A DNA stretch of 64,000 bases from Streblospio benedicti (GCA_019095985.1 CM032661.1:21866753-21930752), one strand, 5' to 3'; shown: positions 53,001 through 62,748, counted from the stretch's first letter. Numbers and translations are program-made. Notes: a model not told the origin generated them from the letters alone.

Positions 53001-55006
53001 GAGCAGCTGCAGATCCAGTATGAACGAGAGAGTCCGTGTCTCTCTCCAGATCGGAAGTCCGCCTTCACCAAGTACATCCCTGTGGCTGAAGCAAAGCGCC
53101 AGATGCTCACTGAGGGAATGAAGCATGGGCTCAGCAGGTTGGTGGAGATATACGTTTTGTTTAGATATGCCGCTTCTACAATTTCTCAGATCAAACAACA
53201 GATTATTCATGTTGATAAAGAATGCGTATACATAAATCTCACCCTGGATAAAGAAGGATTCATATCAAGTTTGGTCAGTGATGCATGTGTGTTATAAGAC
53301 TATTCCAAAAGCTGCCTCTGAAAACTCCACACACTCTCTTTTACCCATATCCATATCCTATACTCTCTCAACAGCCCTGCAATACCGAAGAGAAGGAACT
53401 CGTTTTCGACGGACAGCAGTGGTGACTCCGGGGGCTACCATGATCTCACGATGACCACGTCATCTCACCAGTCATCATCAGCTGACAGCAGTCCAGCCGC
53501 CTCCGCCAGTGACCAGAGCAACGACACGTACAGCGAATACGACGTCCATGGGGGCGGGGTCGAGCCAGAGTATGACGTCTGTCTACAAAAGGTGCAGCAG
53601 GTGAGCTGGTAGTGCATGTGTATTAAAGGTAGCTTCTGGTGCTTTGGACTGTCTTGACAGTGATACAGCCATGAATTGTCCACTTTTGTGAACTCTATGG
53701 TACATTACCTAAAAATAGTTAGATTACAGTAGAACATGTATATGAAGATCACTCAGTGGACTGGCCTCAAGTGGTCTCTGTAGAGAGCTGATCTCTTTCT
53801 GAAGGTTCATGCTACTTTCTTCGTAATGGGTTCGAGAATGCTAGAAGTGCTGTTATTGTAGAGGTGGTCTCAATAGATGGGTGGTCTTAATTGAAGGTTC
53901 TACTGTAGTTGTGGAATTGTCAAAGAAGCTCATCAATCTGATCACCATTGCAGGTCCGCAGCTTAAGCGCCAATGTTCAGGAGATACTGAAATCGGAGTC
54001 CGAATCTGATGACATGATATCACCTCACCCTCAACTCTCGGGGCCAATAAGCAATGGTCGACTAGCCAAGGGTCAGCCGGCAAACGGTCAGCATCTGGCC
54101 GGTCAGTCTGCAAAGAAGACTAAGGTGCCCACAGCCAAGATTGACATAGCGGCAATTCTTGACATTGTTTCATCAGGTAAGCTTGAGCTAAAGCATTTTC
54201 ATATAAACGTTTGGAGCTTTATTCATGAATATAGGGTTGCAACTGCATGTTTTGGAAGGTTAATGTATATCTATCTAGAAAGTTTAAATCATGTAATGTA
54301 CGTTTAATCGTATTAGTGTATTTTGTATGTGAAAGTTACAAGTTCTGTAGGTAATACCTAAAAGTCGATCTAACTTATACTTTTGAGCTAATATAACATC
54401 ATCAGCATCTGCATCAGTTTTAATTAATCATGTTATTTCTGTTTAATCTTTTTAGGAGACAACAACGCTTTGATCAACGAGTTCATTCGAGAGAACAATC
54501 CCCACTACTGCAACAGCGCCATCTTCCCTCACCCCAGACAACAAAAGCAGTCAGTTAAATGCAACAAACCAAACAACACGGAACTGTCAACTCCTCATAC
54601 AGACTCAAACCAGGCTAGCTCTGCTAATGTCAACCAAACATGGAATACAGGAAACAATACCCAATGTAGGTCAGGTCAAATCAAGCAGCCATGGCTGCCT
54701 GAGGACAGCCAATCAGGCTCTTGCATTATGAACCAATCCCAAGCATCGAATATGAACCAATCACAGGTCAATAATAATATTGTGGCTAGAAATGCCAGTC
54801 AGGATAACAAATACATCAGCAGAAATGCTGAGAATCCAGACCGCCTTTCGTGTCGGGTGACTAACTTTGTACTGCCAACCAAACCAATCCATAGGTCTGT
54901 GGATCAAGACGAAGTCCCCGTGAAGCGTCCGTTGGCAGCAGAGAGCCAGAATCGGTTACTCAATGATTTGATGCGGCACAACCATGACAGGCAACTGTTT
55001 CTGTGA
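49880..55006 (+). CDS. Uncharacterised scaffold/adaptor-like protein (994 aa, 5 coding exons)
   Basis: Coding exons 49880-50087, 51361-53137, 53375-53600, 53954-54176 and 54456-55006 join in phases 1, 2, 0 and 1 to give exactly 994 codons plus stop; every junction has GT-AG. Start chosen: ATG 49880 in strong context, 7 nt into its exon. The protein is mostly polar and low-complexity, hence probably disordered. Landmarks: EHVYEEIPPD around Tyr100 (Tyr-Glu-Glu-Ile, the classic Src-family SH2 ligand); a His/Cys/Ser-rich stretch at about 110-260; a basic patch (RLREIKQRRAARLL) at about 478-500; LDFAKAKEFGGFLVVP at about 547-562; RRNSFS near Ser671 (basophilic-kinase type); EYDV twice (Tyr717, Tyr728); and an ordered-looking block (KIDIAAILDIVSSG... 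ENNPHYC) at about 799-830. No membrane segment or signal peptide. I infer a cytoplasmic signalling scaffold; family not recognised. Confidence 0.75.
50127..50168 (-). repeat. Inverted partial array of a 16-bp repeat
   Basis: About 2.5 units reading, on the plus strand, tcccccgtctcattgg / tcccccatctcattgg. They are the reverse complement of the array at 50955-51050 and keep its exact 16-bp spacing. Confidence 0.75.
50379..50528. mobile_element. Small foldback element in intron
   Basis: Left 'gatcagaagtgctcagagagcacag' (from 50396) pairs with right 'gtgctcttttacagagcacttttgatc' (to 50497). Pairing resumes further out (cgtaatat...atattacg), giving about 150 bp overall. It resembles the other hairpin elements of the window and lies between the 16-bp repeat arrays. 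Confidence 0.55.
50713..50954 (-). pseudogene. Minus-strand coding-like fragment in scaffold-gene intron
   Basis: On the minus strand about 70 codons read as convincing protein: DLPEIKEERLVYKSRPFTEL, then DFANPNGVYKEFFVKSVKGS, then a Ser-rich stretch and RKRKF, ending in a stop. The region is GC-richer than the rest of the intron. Upstream the frame runs into the 16-bp repeat array, which cannot be the original N-terminus, and no good acceptor precedes it. An AATAAA on the minus strand occurs near 50581. Most likely the 3' end of some other gene captured by a mobile element or retrocopied; alternatively a last exon of an antisense gene. Parent gene not recognised. Confidence 0.4.
50955..51050 (+). 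repeat. Six-unit tandem array of a 16-bp repeat
   Basis: Units start at 50955, 50971, 50987, 51003, 51019 and 51035, each beginning ccaatgag and mostly followed by a(c/t)gg(g/t)g(g/t)a. Period is exactly 16 bp. The inverted partner at 50127-50168 lies about 800 bp upstream. Confidence 0.9.
51361..53137 (+). CDS. Scaffold gene, large central exon
   Basis: A strong acceptor (ctttttactcacag) ends at 51360; the frame stays open for 1777 nt, far beyond chance in AT-rich DNA. It carries residues 70-662, including CARLPQLPREQQRQQRLLAL and the Tyr-Glu-Glu-Ile motif. The donor 'cagcag|gttggt' at 53138 is less than ideal but joins the next exon in frame; reading through it would add 53 residues (to 53297) and end the protein, a possible alternative short isoform. 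Confidence 0.85.
53375..53600 (+). CDS. Scaffold gene, Ser/Tyr-motif exon
   Basis: The acceptor 'tactctctcaacag' ends at 53374; the donor 'cagcag|gtgagc' is at 53601. Residues 662-737: PAIPKRRNSFSTDSSGDSGG, then a Ser-rich run, then SEYDVHGGGVEPEYDVCLQ. Codon usage is clearly coding and GC-richer than the introns. It is not open upstream of the splice site in the used frame. Confidence 0.8.
53727..53905. mobile_element. Palindromic MITE inside a scaffold-gene intron
   Basis: Starts cagtagaacatgtatatgaa after TA and ends with modules gttattgtagaggtg, gtctcaatagatgggtg, gtcttaattgaaggttc, then tactg followed by TA. It sits wholly in the 353-bp intron between exons 53375-53600 and 53954-54176 and ends 48 bp before the next acceptor, so it makes up about half of that intron. 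Confidence 0.7.
53954..54176 (+). CDS. Scaffold gene, exon with start of the ordered block
   Basis: The acceptor 'atcaccattgcag' ends at 53953; the donor 'tcag|gtaagc' is at 54177 (phase 1). It encodes VRSLSANVQEILKSESESDD, a Gly/Gln-rich linker and TAKIDIAAILDIVSS. The last segment is a helix-like hydrophobic pattern continuing into the next exon. Confidence 0.8.
54456..55006 (+). CDS. Scaffold gene, last coding exon
   Basis: The acceptor 'ttaatctttttag' ends at 54455. It begins GDNNALINEFIRENNPHYCN, completing the ordered block, followed by an Asn/Gln/Ser-rich region with a short MNQSQ repeat and the end LLNDLMRHNHDRQLFL, TGA at 55004-55006. The compositional switch between the first 30 residues and the rest suggests one folded segment then disorder. 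Confidence 0.8.
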
Positions 55007-55198
55007 TTGCACTGCTGTCCTGAGTGTTTTGTATGATTGGAACAATTGTCATGATTGTGGCCACTTGTAACTGTCTAAAAGCTGTTTGCATTGTGACTAC
55101 AGTTAAATTGTAACTGTTTGGAAAACTTACAGGATGTAATAGAATGAATGTGATGTTGGTGATATAAGAATAACTTATGTATCATCTTATCGTTATGT

Positions 55199-55204
55199 AA
55201 TAAA
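55199..55204 (+). terminator. Poly(A) signal of the scaffold gene
   Basis: AATAAA 193 bp after the TGA, followed about 25 bp later by a TG/T-rich stretch (tatgtgtttgtttgtttc), the usual cleavage context. It gives a 3' UTR of about 215 nt. Confidence 0.65.
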
Positions 55205-55529
55205 TGATATTGAAAATGTTAAATATGTGTTTGTTTGTTTCTTTCTTTCTTTTCTTCGTGTTTTTGGTTCGATCTATATCAGTTATCACACACATATACA
55301 AATGTATCACAGACCAAGATAAAAGTTATTGGCGGGTATAAGTTTAAAGCATGAGCACATTTTTTCTGTTCAATAAACCAACTGATTTTCAAAACATCCT
55401 GTTCCTGCTCTAGTTCTCGTCTGGTGACCTGCTTCTTTGGGACCACATGTATGGGTTTGCTAGCACGACAGTGACCAGCTAAGGGACCAGCTAAGGACGG
55501 AGCGGTTCTGAGTGGGCTGCCGGCAAGGG

Positions 55530-56150
55530 CTCCCAAAATTTAGTGGGCTCCGAAATTTTTCCAAAATATCTATGAGCCAATATTTTGACGCGAAAGCCTC
55601 TAATTATAACAGGACCCTGGTAGATATGTTTGAGGCCCATATTTTGCTAGCATCCTTACACATACCAAACAAGACGAAACCCTTAGTATACTGACATGTA
55701 TTTTTTAATGAAATACAGCATCATCAAAGGCGAAGAAACGAAAATGCATTATATTGAAGGCTCAGGAGATTTAGAGTAAAGAGGGTGCTGATGCCCTTTA
55801 AGTGGTTAGTGGGAAATGGCATTAGAATTAAGTGGGATTTGGGAAATTGGCAAAAATTAAATGGTTAGTAGTAATTTGGGCAATTAAGTGGGAAGTGGGA
55901 ACATTACCAAAATTAAGTGGGAAAAAATTCTAATTTTAGCGGGAAACTATAAAAAATGTGCGAGTGGGGATCATGCACGTAAGTTTATAACAATCTAAAA
56001 TTGGTCGTTCTATTATCATGTATTTTTTTAAAAAAAAAGTGACCAAAATGTTCTTTAAAAGTACCCATCTTAGTGGGACGTGAAAATATTAAGTGGCAAT
56101 TGGGAAATGAGCTACAATTTAAGTTGTAAGAGGGATCAGACCCCCCCCCC
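55530..56150. repeat. Degenerate 'aattaagtggga' repeat region
   Basis: The motif (a)attaagtggga(a) or a close variant recurs about ten times between 55795 and 56115 at irregular 20-50 bp spacing, preceded by a 'caaaatttagtgggctcc' variant near 55533 and closed by a C-run (about 56141-56150). A related fragment (aattaagtgggcttccccc) stands at 5902. A low-complexity interspersed repeat; no coding frame. Confidence 0.6.
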
Positions 56151-57102
56151 ATCAAGACCATCAGTAAAGAGCATGAAATCGTTAAAACATTATACTTTGT
56201 TGGTTTAATTGATCAGTTTGCTATACAAATTGTACGAAAACATGCTATATGAAACTTTTATTGGCAGATTATGATTAAAATTGTTTGAGCCTGTGATTAG
56301 GATGTTATTCTTTATTCTCTTGTTGTGAATGATAAATTTACATAGTACACATATTTAACCCTCATCCGCACATTAAAGAAAACACTGTAATGTAAGTTTC
56401 GTTGCAATTCATGATCTCTCTGTGATCCAAAATACATTCATATCATAATTACGATAGTACATATATCTAATAATAACAAATAAAGAGTTATGATTTGATC
56501 ATATCCATATTTTAATAGTTCAAATTTTCGAACAACCCTGTTATGTGTTTTCTGTACTCATAACGTCTCTCAAATTGTTTTTGTATTAGTCCTTGTTTCT
56601 GCCCAAATAAAATGATTTTCACTCTTGATAATGGCAAAATATAAGTTGACAGCCTCCGCTAAATACGTCAATCAAATTTCTTTCAGTGCACCCTGTATTT
56701 TCTGTTCTCACCGTGTGTGGAGTCAGTGCGGACCTCAATCAAATATTTTTATTTACAGTACGTCCGACCCATTTTAGTACAAAGATGGCCATTATGTCAG
56801 TTTGGACACTCTGATCACTGTTCATTATTATAGAATAATTCTTGATGTGTATGAGGATTTTGCAATTTAGTTGTCCTCGCCGTCACTGCCCTAAATTTTA
56901 TTGTCACTTTTACGTTCACCATTACATTCCTATCTCAGTCCATGGTATGGCATTGCTATTTTGATCAAATAGTGTTGCGTGTGTTCATTATCCCCAAGCA
57001 AAGACTACGGTCTGCATACTATGGAACTATTTGGCAAAATACTATAGATATATAAATTGTTGCTTTCGTCAATGCAAGAACTTTCTGACTACAAATAACA
57101 TA

Positions 57103-57241
57103 CAGTAGAGTAGCATCTCTATATTGAGAACAATTTCTATGGCCCCAAGCCTTCATATATAGACCAAAACAAATCTCCTTATCCTTGGTGAAACTAATTT
57201 TAGCCAGTCCTAGTTGTGGTCCTACTAGAGACGTTCCACTG
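57103..57241. mobile_element. Palindromic MITE
   Basis: Starts cagtagagtagcatctctat after TA, has the central 'ggccccaagccttcat' motif and ends 'ggtcctactagagacgttccactg' before TA. 139 bp, somewhat shortened. It lies between the converging 3' ends of the two genes. Confidence 0.6.
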
Positions 57242-57805
57242 TATAGTGTGGCCACCGACTGCAGATCCAACGAGTGTAAAGGGCCAATAGAAAGGTGTGG
57301 GTTTTTCTTCTAAACAATGGTAGCGTGATATGCAATCAACAGTTGAGTTACCCAATCACCCAGAATTAGATAACATGCGTGTGTTATTTTTGCTATACAA
57401 ATGAATCTTATAGAATTATGTTTTTCTATTAAGAAGCACACCTTATAATTCATGAACAACATCGTGTACGATTTCTTCTAAAAGAGTAAAAATGCGATTT
57501 CGATAGGACATGTCTAGTATAGATACATTTGGAAAGTGTCTTAAAGTACGTCACAAATACGCATGTTAAATATTTTTTAATGTAAAATTAACTAAATATG
57601 AAAATGTATAAATACAGATCATTATGTATTACAGTAGTGTAAATGTGTATCAGCATATGTACAGTGGCTGATACCAGTTTTGAGATGATGTTGAAAAGTG
57701 TACTTGGAAAAATAAACAAACAAAGCATTTTCGACATATCATTTCATTGTTAACCAAGTAGCCTTCATCACATCGATGTAGATCATTAGACAGAACGCAG
57801 AAATG

Positions 57806-57811
57806 TTTATT
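57806..57811 (-). terminator. Candidate poly(A) signal of the Reeler gene
   Basis: TTTATT on the plus strand is AATAAA on the minus strand, about 750 nt beyond the Reeler-gene stop. A nearer signal was not noticed, so the 3' UTR would be fairly long. Weak evidence by itself because the region is AT-rich. Confidence 0.3.
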
Positions 57812-58559
57812 TTGTAATAATAATGACTATAAGAAATGACTCTCTCATGCAGCAACATACAATGAGTTACATGTATATAAGCTAATGTAATGCACAGTTT
57901 ACATCTAAACACAACTCCACCACAACGCGATTTTTACCAAACTACGCGTTAGTTTATGAAACTCGTTGACGTTATGACATGCTCGACTGTCCTGGTGTTA
58001 CAATCATCAATATATCTTAAATAAACCTTCTAAAAATCAGTAATAAGTGGGAACTAACCCAACGTAATGATACAGGGACGAAAAAACACAGAAAAAACGA
58101 TAATTAGTTGATTTGTATCACAGTCATATAAAGCATGACCAAATATAGCAAGTAAAAACATAAAAATTTGCATCAGCCGTTATGTTATAAGCATGCCATG
58201 TCATATCGTACCACGTGGATGCATTCGCTTGGAACAAATCATAATGTACACGCGTACAGGTATCTCATGCGCACGCTGAATTTTTCATACGTGTGGTTCT
58301 ATGGAAGAGGTTGTGGGAATGGGTAATTGCTTGTCCATGGGCTTGCATCGGTAAGCTTCAGGGTATGACTAGACCAATTAAAACTCCAGGCCTGTCTCTC
58401 ATGAACAAAATGTCACTATATCAGTATGCCACTTCAAATTCACTGCACACACTGACTAAATATGTTGCATAGTTCTAATACCTCTGGAAAAGCTGTAGCT
58501 TAAAACAAGACAGAAACAAACATCTAGACTATCCTCTTATTGGAACCGTCTGCTGGTCT

Positions 58560-58651
58560 TCACAAGAATGTGGTCTTTGGAGTGTTGAGAATGTAGCAGA
58601 GCAGACTTGCGGCCACAGCTGTCAGCAACCCCAGGCTGTATGGGGATGTGG
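58560..58651 (-). CDS. Reeler gene, last exon (hydrophobic C-terminus)
   Basis: Acceptor (minus strand) 'ctactgttccag'. It encodes TSPYSLGLLTAVAASLLCYI and then LNTPKTTFL, TGA. The small residues Ser-Asp-Ala just before the junction would be an acceptable GPI attachment site. The alternative is a type I membrane protein with a very short cytoplasmic tail. Confidence 0.8.
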
Positions 58652-61600
58652 CTGGAACAGTAGACAGACATACACGTTAGCTTACATATCACGCGAGAAT
58701 TTAACTCTATACTTATTCATACCAAAGTTCTGATGTTAACAAAAGTGTTCATTCTGAGAGGGAAACTGGTGATTTTTGCTTCGGTTCAAGGCTTCCCGTA
58801 TTATGATTCAGGGGGTTATTTGTTGACTTTAAGTGGTGAGGTTGGCATGTGAATCATTGTGCCTTCAAATTAGTTCTCCACAATAACGCTTGCTGCTGAA
58901 CTTCAACACCACTGTTAATTTCATTGTTCACGTAAGTAAGATGCAAAGGTTTATGCTGCAAATTAAACTTTACTTTAAAAAAAATTCATTGTCCATAGAG
59001 ATCAAGGTTGTTAACGATTAAGGCCAGACTAGTTGTAACGAAAAATCAAGTTCAAAATATATGGAGCAAGCCAGCCAATTCCAATACTGAATGCAATTAT
59101 ATACAGATAATGATGTTACTATGCTATATACACAGTGCAATTTTTAGAACTAGTGCATGTATATGACACAAACTTCACACAACACCAAGCACACTGGAAG
59201 GAATCACACCTTATCACATCACGAAAAACCGGGTTACTTAAGTCCAAAACACATGCAAACGCTTAACTACAGCAATGTGTCTTTTGGCCAATTGCACATT
59301 GAAAGCAATATACTTGGTACTAATAATGCCGTACATTTCAAATGTAAAAAGATTCAGTGCACTAGTGATTTTTTTGATAGTTCTATTGCTTTCAATGACT
59401 GTGTCCATACACATGAAGAGGTGGGATTCCATACTTGGCGCGTCGCTTCCAATGGGCTTGGTCGTGGTGATTCCAGAGTTGGGACTGCTTGTACTAGGTG
59501 TGTTGCTACCTGTTGATCCATTTCCTGTTGATCCAGAACCTCCAGTGGTGCCCGTATCAGTAGCATCTGTACTGAATGTCAGGCTGGCGGACTTGACGTT
59601 CTCATAATAGACGTTCTCGCTTTCGTGGATGATGGCCCTGTTTGGTGAGAAGAAATATACACGTATAATCAAATGCATTTTGAGGCAATCAATTTTAGTT
59701 CACAATCTGCAGTACGCAGAGACACTCTCAGCAAGATGTTGGCCTGTTTTTTTAAAATCATTTTGCGAGTATAATATTTTGTATGATTTTATTTGATCAT
59801 TTATTCTGATATATGTGATGTAAAATGTTATGATATAATGAATATTCAATTTCTATATATTTTCTATAAATCTTGCTTTTTCAAAAAAAAAGAGGCCCCA
59901 AGAGAGCATACAATAGAAGTACAGAAGAACCACCTTTTAAAGACAAGTACAACAGAACCACGTTTGTAAGAAAAATAAACAAAAAAATCAAATATCACAT
60001 ATAAAAAATACTAAACAAAATTAGCCTCCCGCAGACAGTGCCGCAGAACCATCAAAAAGCACCACCCTGATGGCTATGCCAACCTTATGAATTCATATTT
60101 CAGCACAACACAAAATTATTAAAGTACATCAAAATGGCTGCAACTCACACAAACTGGATCTCGCCCACGTCCCCGGACGCCGGCGGGTTCCAGTTGAACG
60201 CGACGGCCTGCTTGTTGCGCTCGTTGTTGTGGGAGATGGTGTCCGCCGAGGCCGAGCACCGCATCGTCATGAAGCCCGAGCCCGGCGTGTCGAACGTGCC
60301 CTGCGGCGCCGTGTCGCCCACCTTGCGCGCCTGCATCATAATGCCTTGCACCGTGCCCGTCACCTCAACTGCGCGTGGGTGGTGAAAACAGGGTATTGTC
60401 ATGGTGTGCTTTGTTTTATTTTTTTAGGTAAGTTATACAATTTTAATGGGGTTTTTTGTGTGCGTTTGTTTTTTGTTCTTGGTGGTGTTGGGTTTTTTGT
60501 GCATTTTTGTGTTTGTTTTTGTTTTTTGTTTTTTTTTTGCTTTATATATTTTTGATTTGTAAGTCTGAATGTGAGTTTAAAAGAAGATATTGTTGGGGTG
60601 TGCCAATCATAAATGCCCCATTCAAAAGACATATTTAGAAGATAACCAAAGTCAACCTCATGTTATGTTTTTTGTTTGCTTTTTGTTTTTTGTTTTTCGT
60701 TTTTGTTTTTGTGGTTGTTGTGTTTTTGTTTAATTTTTTGCTGTATATATTTTAGATTTGTAAGTCTGTCCGTCATTTCAACTGAAGTTGAGTTTTTAAA
60801 AGAAGATATTGTTAGGATGTGCCAATCATAAATGCCCCATTCAAAACACATATTTAAAAGATGACATTCATTGACTTTGGTTTTATTATAGAGATTCTAC
60901 TGAAAATGTGCTCACTTCCTATCTTGATGCCGTTCTTGTACGTGGTGCTCTTGGGGGTTATAGTGTAAGGCGTGCCTGAGCCCTGCCTCCCGTGACCGTT
61001 TGCCAGAGACACGCATCTGGAAGGGAAAACCATGTATCCTGAGACACCTCCATAGGAAAATCCTGGGATGCAGTGAGCACGCCGCACTTTCCCCACCCAA
61101 CCCCTTTTTTAACTCAAAAAATAATTTTCACATGATTTTTGGAATTTCTGTGGACCTTTGCGAGTACCAAACTTGTGAAATCCGAGTCTGGAGAGGTTTT
61201 TTTTCGTCTTCTACTTTTTTATGAGCGTAAATTATGAATAGTACACCAACTTATTCTAGTAAATACTATTTAGAAGGTATTGTTGATATTGTAATTTATA
61301 GTATTAACTACATAGGTCGCTCTATTTATTTTGATTTGTTATGCCGGGAAAACTAACGCTACGTTTCTCTTTATTTATCTTTTACTTTTCCAGAAAAAGA
61401 TAGCGTGAACAAACATAAATTAACATATACTCCATCGGTAAAATGCCGTCAGCAACGAGTGAGACTAGCTGAGACTGCATTTGTAGTTTATGAATATTCG
61501 TGAAAGGTAAATGACCTGGCTATAAACTCCAAGACTGTTCTTTGGCTGACTATTTTTATTTGCGTTCAACCCCCAAAGCGATTACCCAGGAGGCATGTTC

Positions 61601-62667
61601 ATTTTTATAGACTGTCTGACCCCTCCAAGAGAATATCACCAACAGACACAGAAGAGTTCGTAATTTCGACCAGGATTTTAACACTGCCAACATTTTACAA
61701 ATCCGTTTGAATGCAAAACAGTCGCCTTTTTTTTGCAAGACAATTCAGTGAGTTACGGTGGTGACAAACTTAAAAAAAAACTATTGTAATTCCATTGCAA
61801 ATCACGGGAGTCACTTATAGACAAGAAATATAGTTTTCAGCAGCATCGATCTACCGTCTTTTTTAATAAGAAGAAGCGCCGAAGGTTGATAAATCCGCTG
61901 CAACAGACAACTTTTTCCTTGTCTAAATCAAAACAGAAACTATGTGTAGAATTTCCTGTTTGCCCCTTTTCCCTATTTACGTGTTATCGGCAGTTGGTGC
62001 GCTCTTGCGTCCCAACTGTAAAGTAGAATTCTATACTGTGGCGACTGTTTACATACATGTAAGCCTTTTCTGTTGAATCAGACCATAAATTACATTAATT
62101 TCGTGTATAGTGACATAGATTCTATATTTCCTATGGAAAAATTTGCTAACTGGGACAGTCTTGTTTTTTTTTACAATGTTTAAAGCCACGTTCAAAACAT
62201 CGATAGGGATATCTTCATATGTTCTCAATCTATCAAAGTCAACACTCTCATAAATATAAACATATGACATTGAAATCATTCCGCGTAAATAACAGTAAAC
62301 GTAATCGTCAACTTCTTAATGAAATGAAAGGCAGTGATTTTTTTTATTAAGAAGATACCATATCTAACATTCCACTTAACTTTCGAATGAAACAAAATAT
62401 ATATTCATCTGTGTTACTACTTATACGTGATTTTAAATGTTATTGAGTTTTATGCATATCATCATTGCAAATTGACAGAATTTTATATTACATGTATTAT
62501 TGTTCTTTGTTCATATGGAAAAAAATAATCGCTAAATAAATGAATAAAAATAAGCAAATAAGCTAAATTTAAGACAAACACCCTTACCTTGACTGAGGAG
62601 AGTAATCAGGGTATCCAAAAACTGCACCCGCCAATGCAATAATTGCTACAAATAGTCTCATTTTCAT
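58560..62667 (-). CDS. Reeler-domain protein, secreted/GPI-anchored type (231 aa, 5 exons)
   Basis: Exons in coding order: 62667-62588, 61016-60916, 60368-60149, 59637-59435 and 58651-58560, total 696 nt, phases 2, 1, 2, 1, all GT-AG. Residues 1-18 are a signal peptide (MKMRLFVAIIALAGAVFG). About 28-155 is a Reeler (reelin N-terminal) domain: CVSLANGHG, TPYTITPKSTTYKNG, VQGIMMQAR, QGTFDTPGSGF, MRCSASADTISHNN, VAFNWNPPASGDVGEIQFV. Cys28 and Cys98 could form its disulfide. A Gly/Ser/Thr linker (156-205) and a hydrophobic end (LGLLTAVAASLLCYIL) with an eight-residue polar tail follow: a GPI signal or a single membrane span. Secreted Reeler proteins include insect Hdd11/Noduler-type defence proteins; ferric-chelate reductase 1 has Reeler plus DOMON and cytochrome b561, absent here. 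A surface or extracellular role, perhaps in immunity, is inference. Confidence 0.85.
59435..59637 (-). CDS. Reeler gene, exon 4 (end of domain and linker)
   Basis: Acceptor 'cttctcaccaaacag', donor 'ccaa|gtatgg'. The first 20 codons (AIIHESENVYYENVKSASLT) finish the Reeler fold with G/C-ending codons; the rest is an AT-richer Gly/Ser/Thr linker with a GSTGNGSTGS repeat, a likely O-glycosylated stalk. Reading on past the donor gives a different C-terminus, so the splice is chosen because it restores a hydrophobic anchor in frame. Confidence 0.8.
60149..60368 (-). CDS. Reeler gene, exon 3 (domain core)
   Basis: Acceptor 'cacccacgcgcag', donor 'tttgt|gtgagt'. 72 full codons, of which 69 end in G or C; strikingly CpG-rich in a roughly one-third GC region. 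It encodes VQGIMMQARKVGDTAPQGTF through NWNPPASGDVGEIQF, with the conserved Trp and Pro-Pro of the family. Confidence 0.9.
60441..60864. repeat. 219-bp tandem duplication in Reeler intron 2
   Basis: Two direct copies (about 60441-60643 and 60667-60864), each made of a T/G-rich low-complexity tract followed by 'gatttgtaagtctg', 'aaaagaagatattgtt' and 'tgccaatcataaatgcccca'. Equivalent points are 219 bp apart and the unique halves differ at few positions, apart from a 20-odd-bp insertion in the second copy. Recent duplication; the Lys/Thr-rich ORFs here are artefacts. Confidence 0.85.
60916..61016 (-). CDS. Reeler gene, exon 2 (domain start)
   Basis: Acceptor 'gttttcccttccag', donor 'ggaa|gtgagc'. 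It encodes CVSLANGHGRQGSGTPYTIT and PKSTTYKNGIKIG, the N-terminal part of the Reeler domain with its first cysteine. GC-rich third positions as in exon 3. Confidence 0.85.
62588..62667 (-). CDS. Reeler gene, exon 1 (signal peptide)
   Basis: ATG at 62667 (a second in-frame ATG two codons later). It encodes MKMRLFVAIIALAGAVFG, a compact signal peptide with a predicted cut before Tyr19, then YPDYSPQS. Donor 'tcaag|gtaagg'. Codons are mainly A/T-ending, unlike exons 2 and 3. Confidence 0.85.
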
Positions 62668-62748
62668 TAAGTAGTTATTACCTAATTTATACGGTCGCGA
62701 AAATCTAGGTATACAAAAATGAAATGGCCGAAACGAAAAGACTGCGGC

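Noticed and set aside
59157-59607. Plus-strand frames of 110-119 codons over Reeler exon 4
   Set aside because: Antisense to a well-supported exon; no independent evidence.
60229-60555. Plus-strand Arg/His/Ala-rich frame over Reeler exon 3
   Set aside because: Antisense shadow caused by the extreme GC of the exon; runs on into the T-rich repeat.
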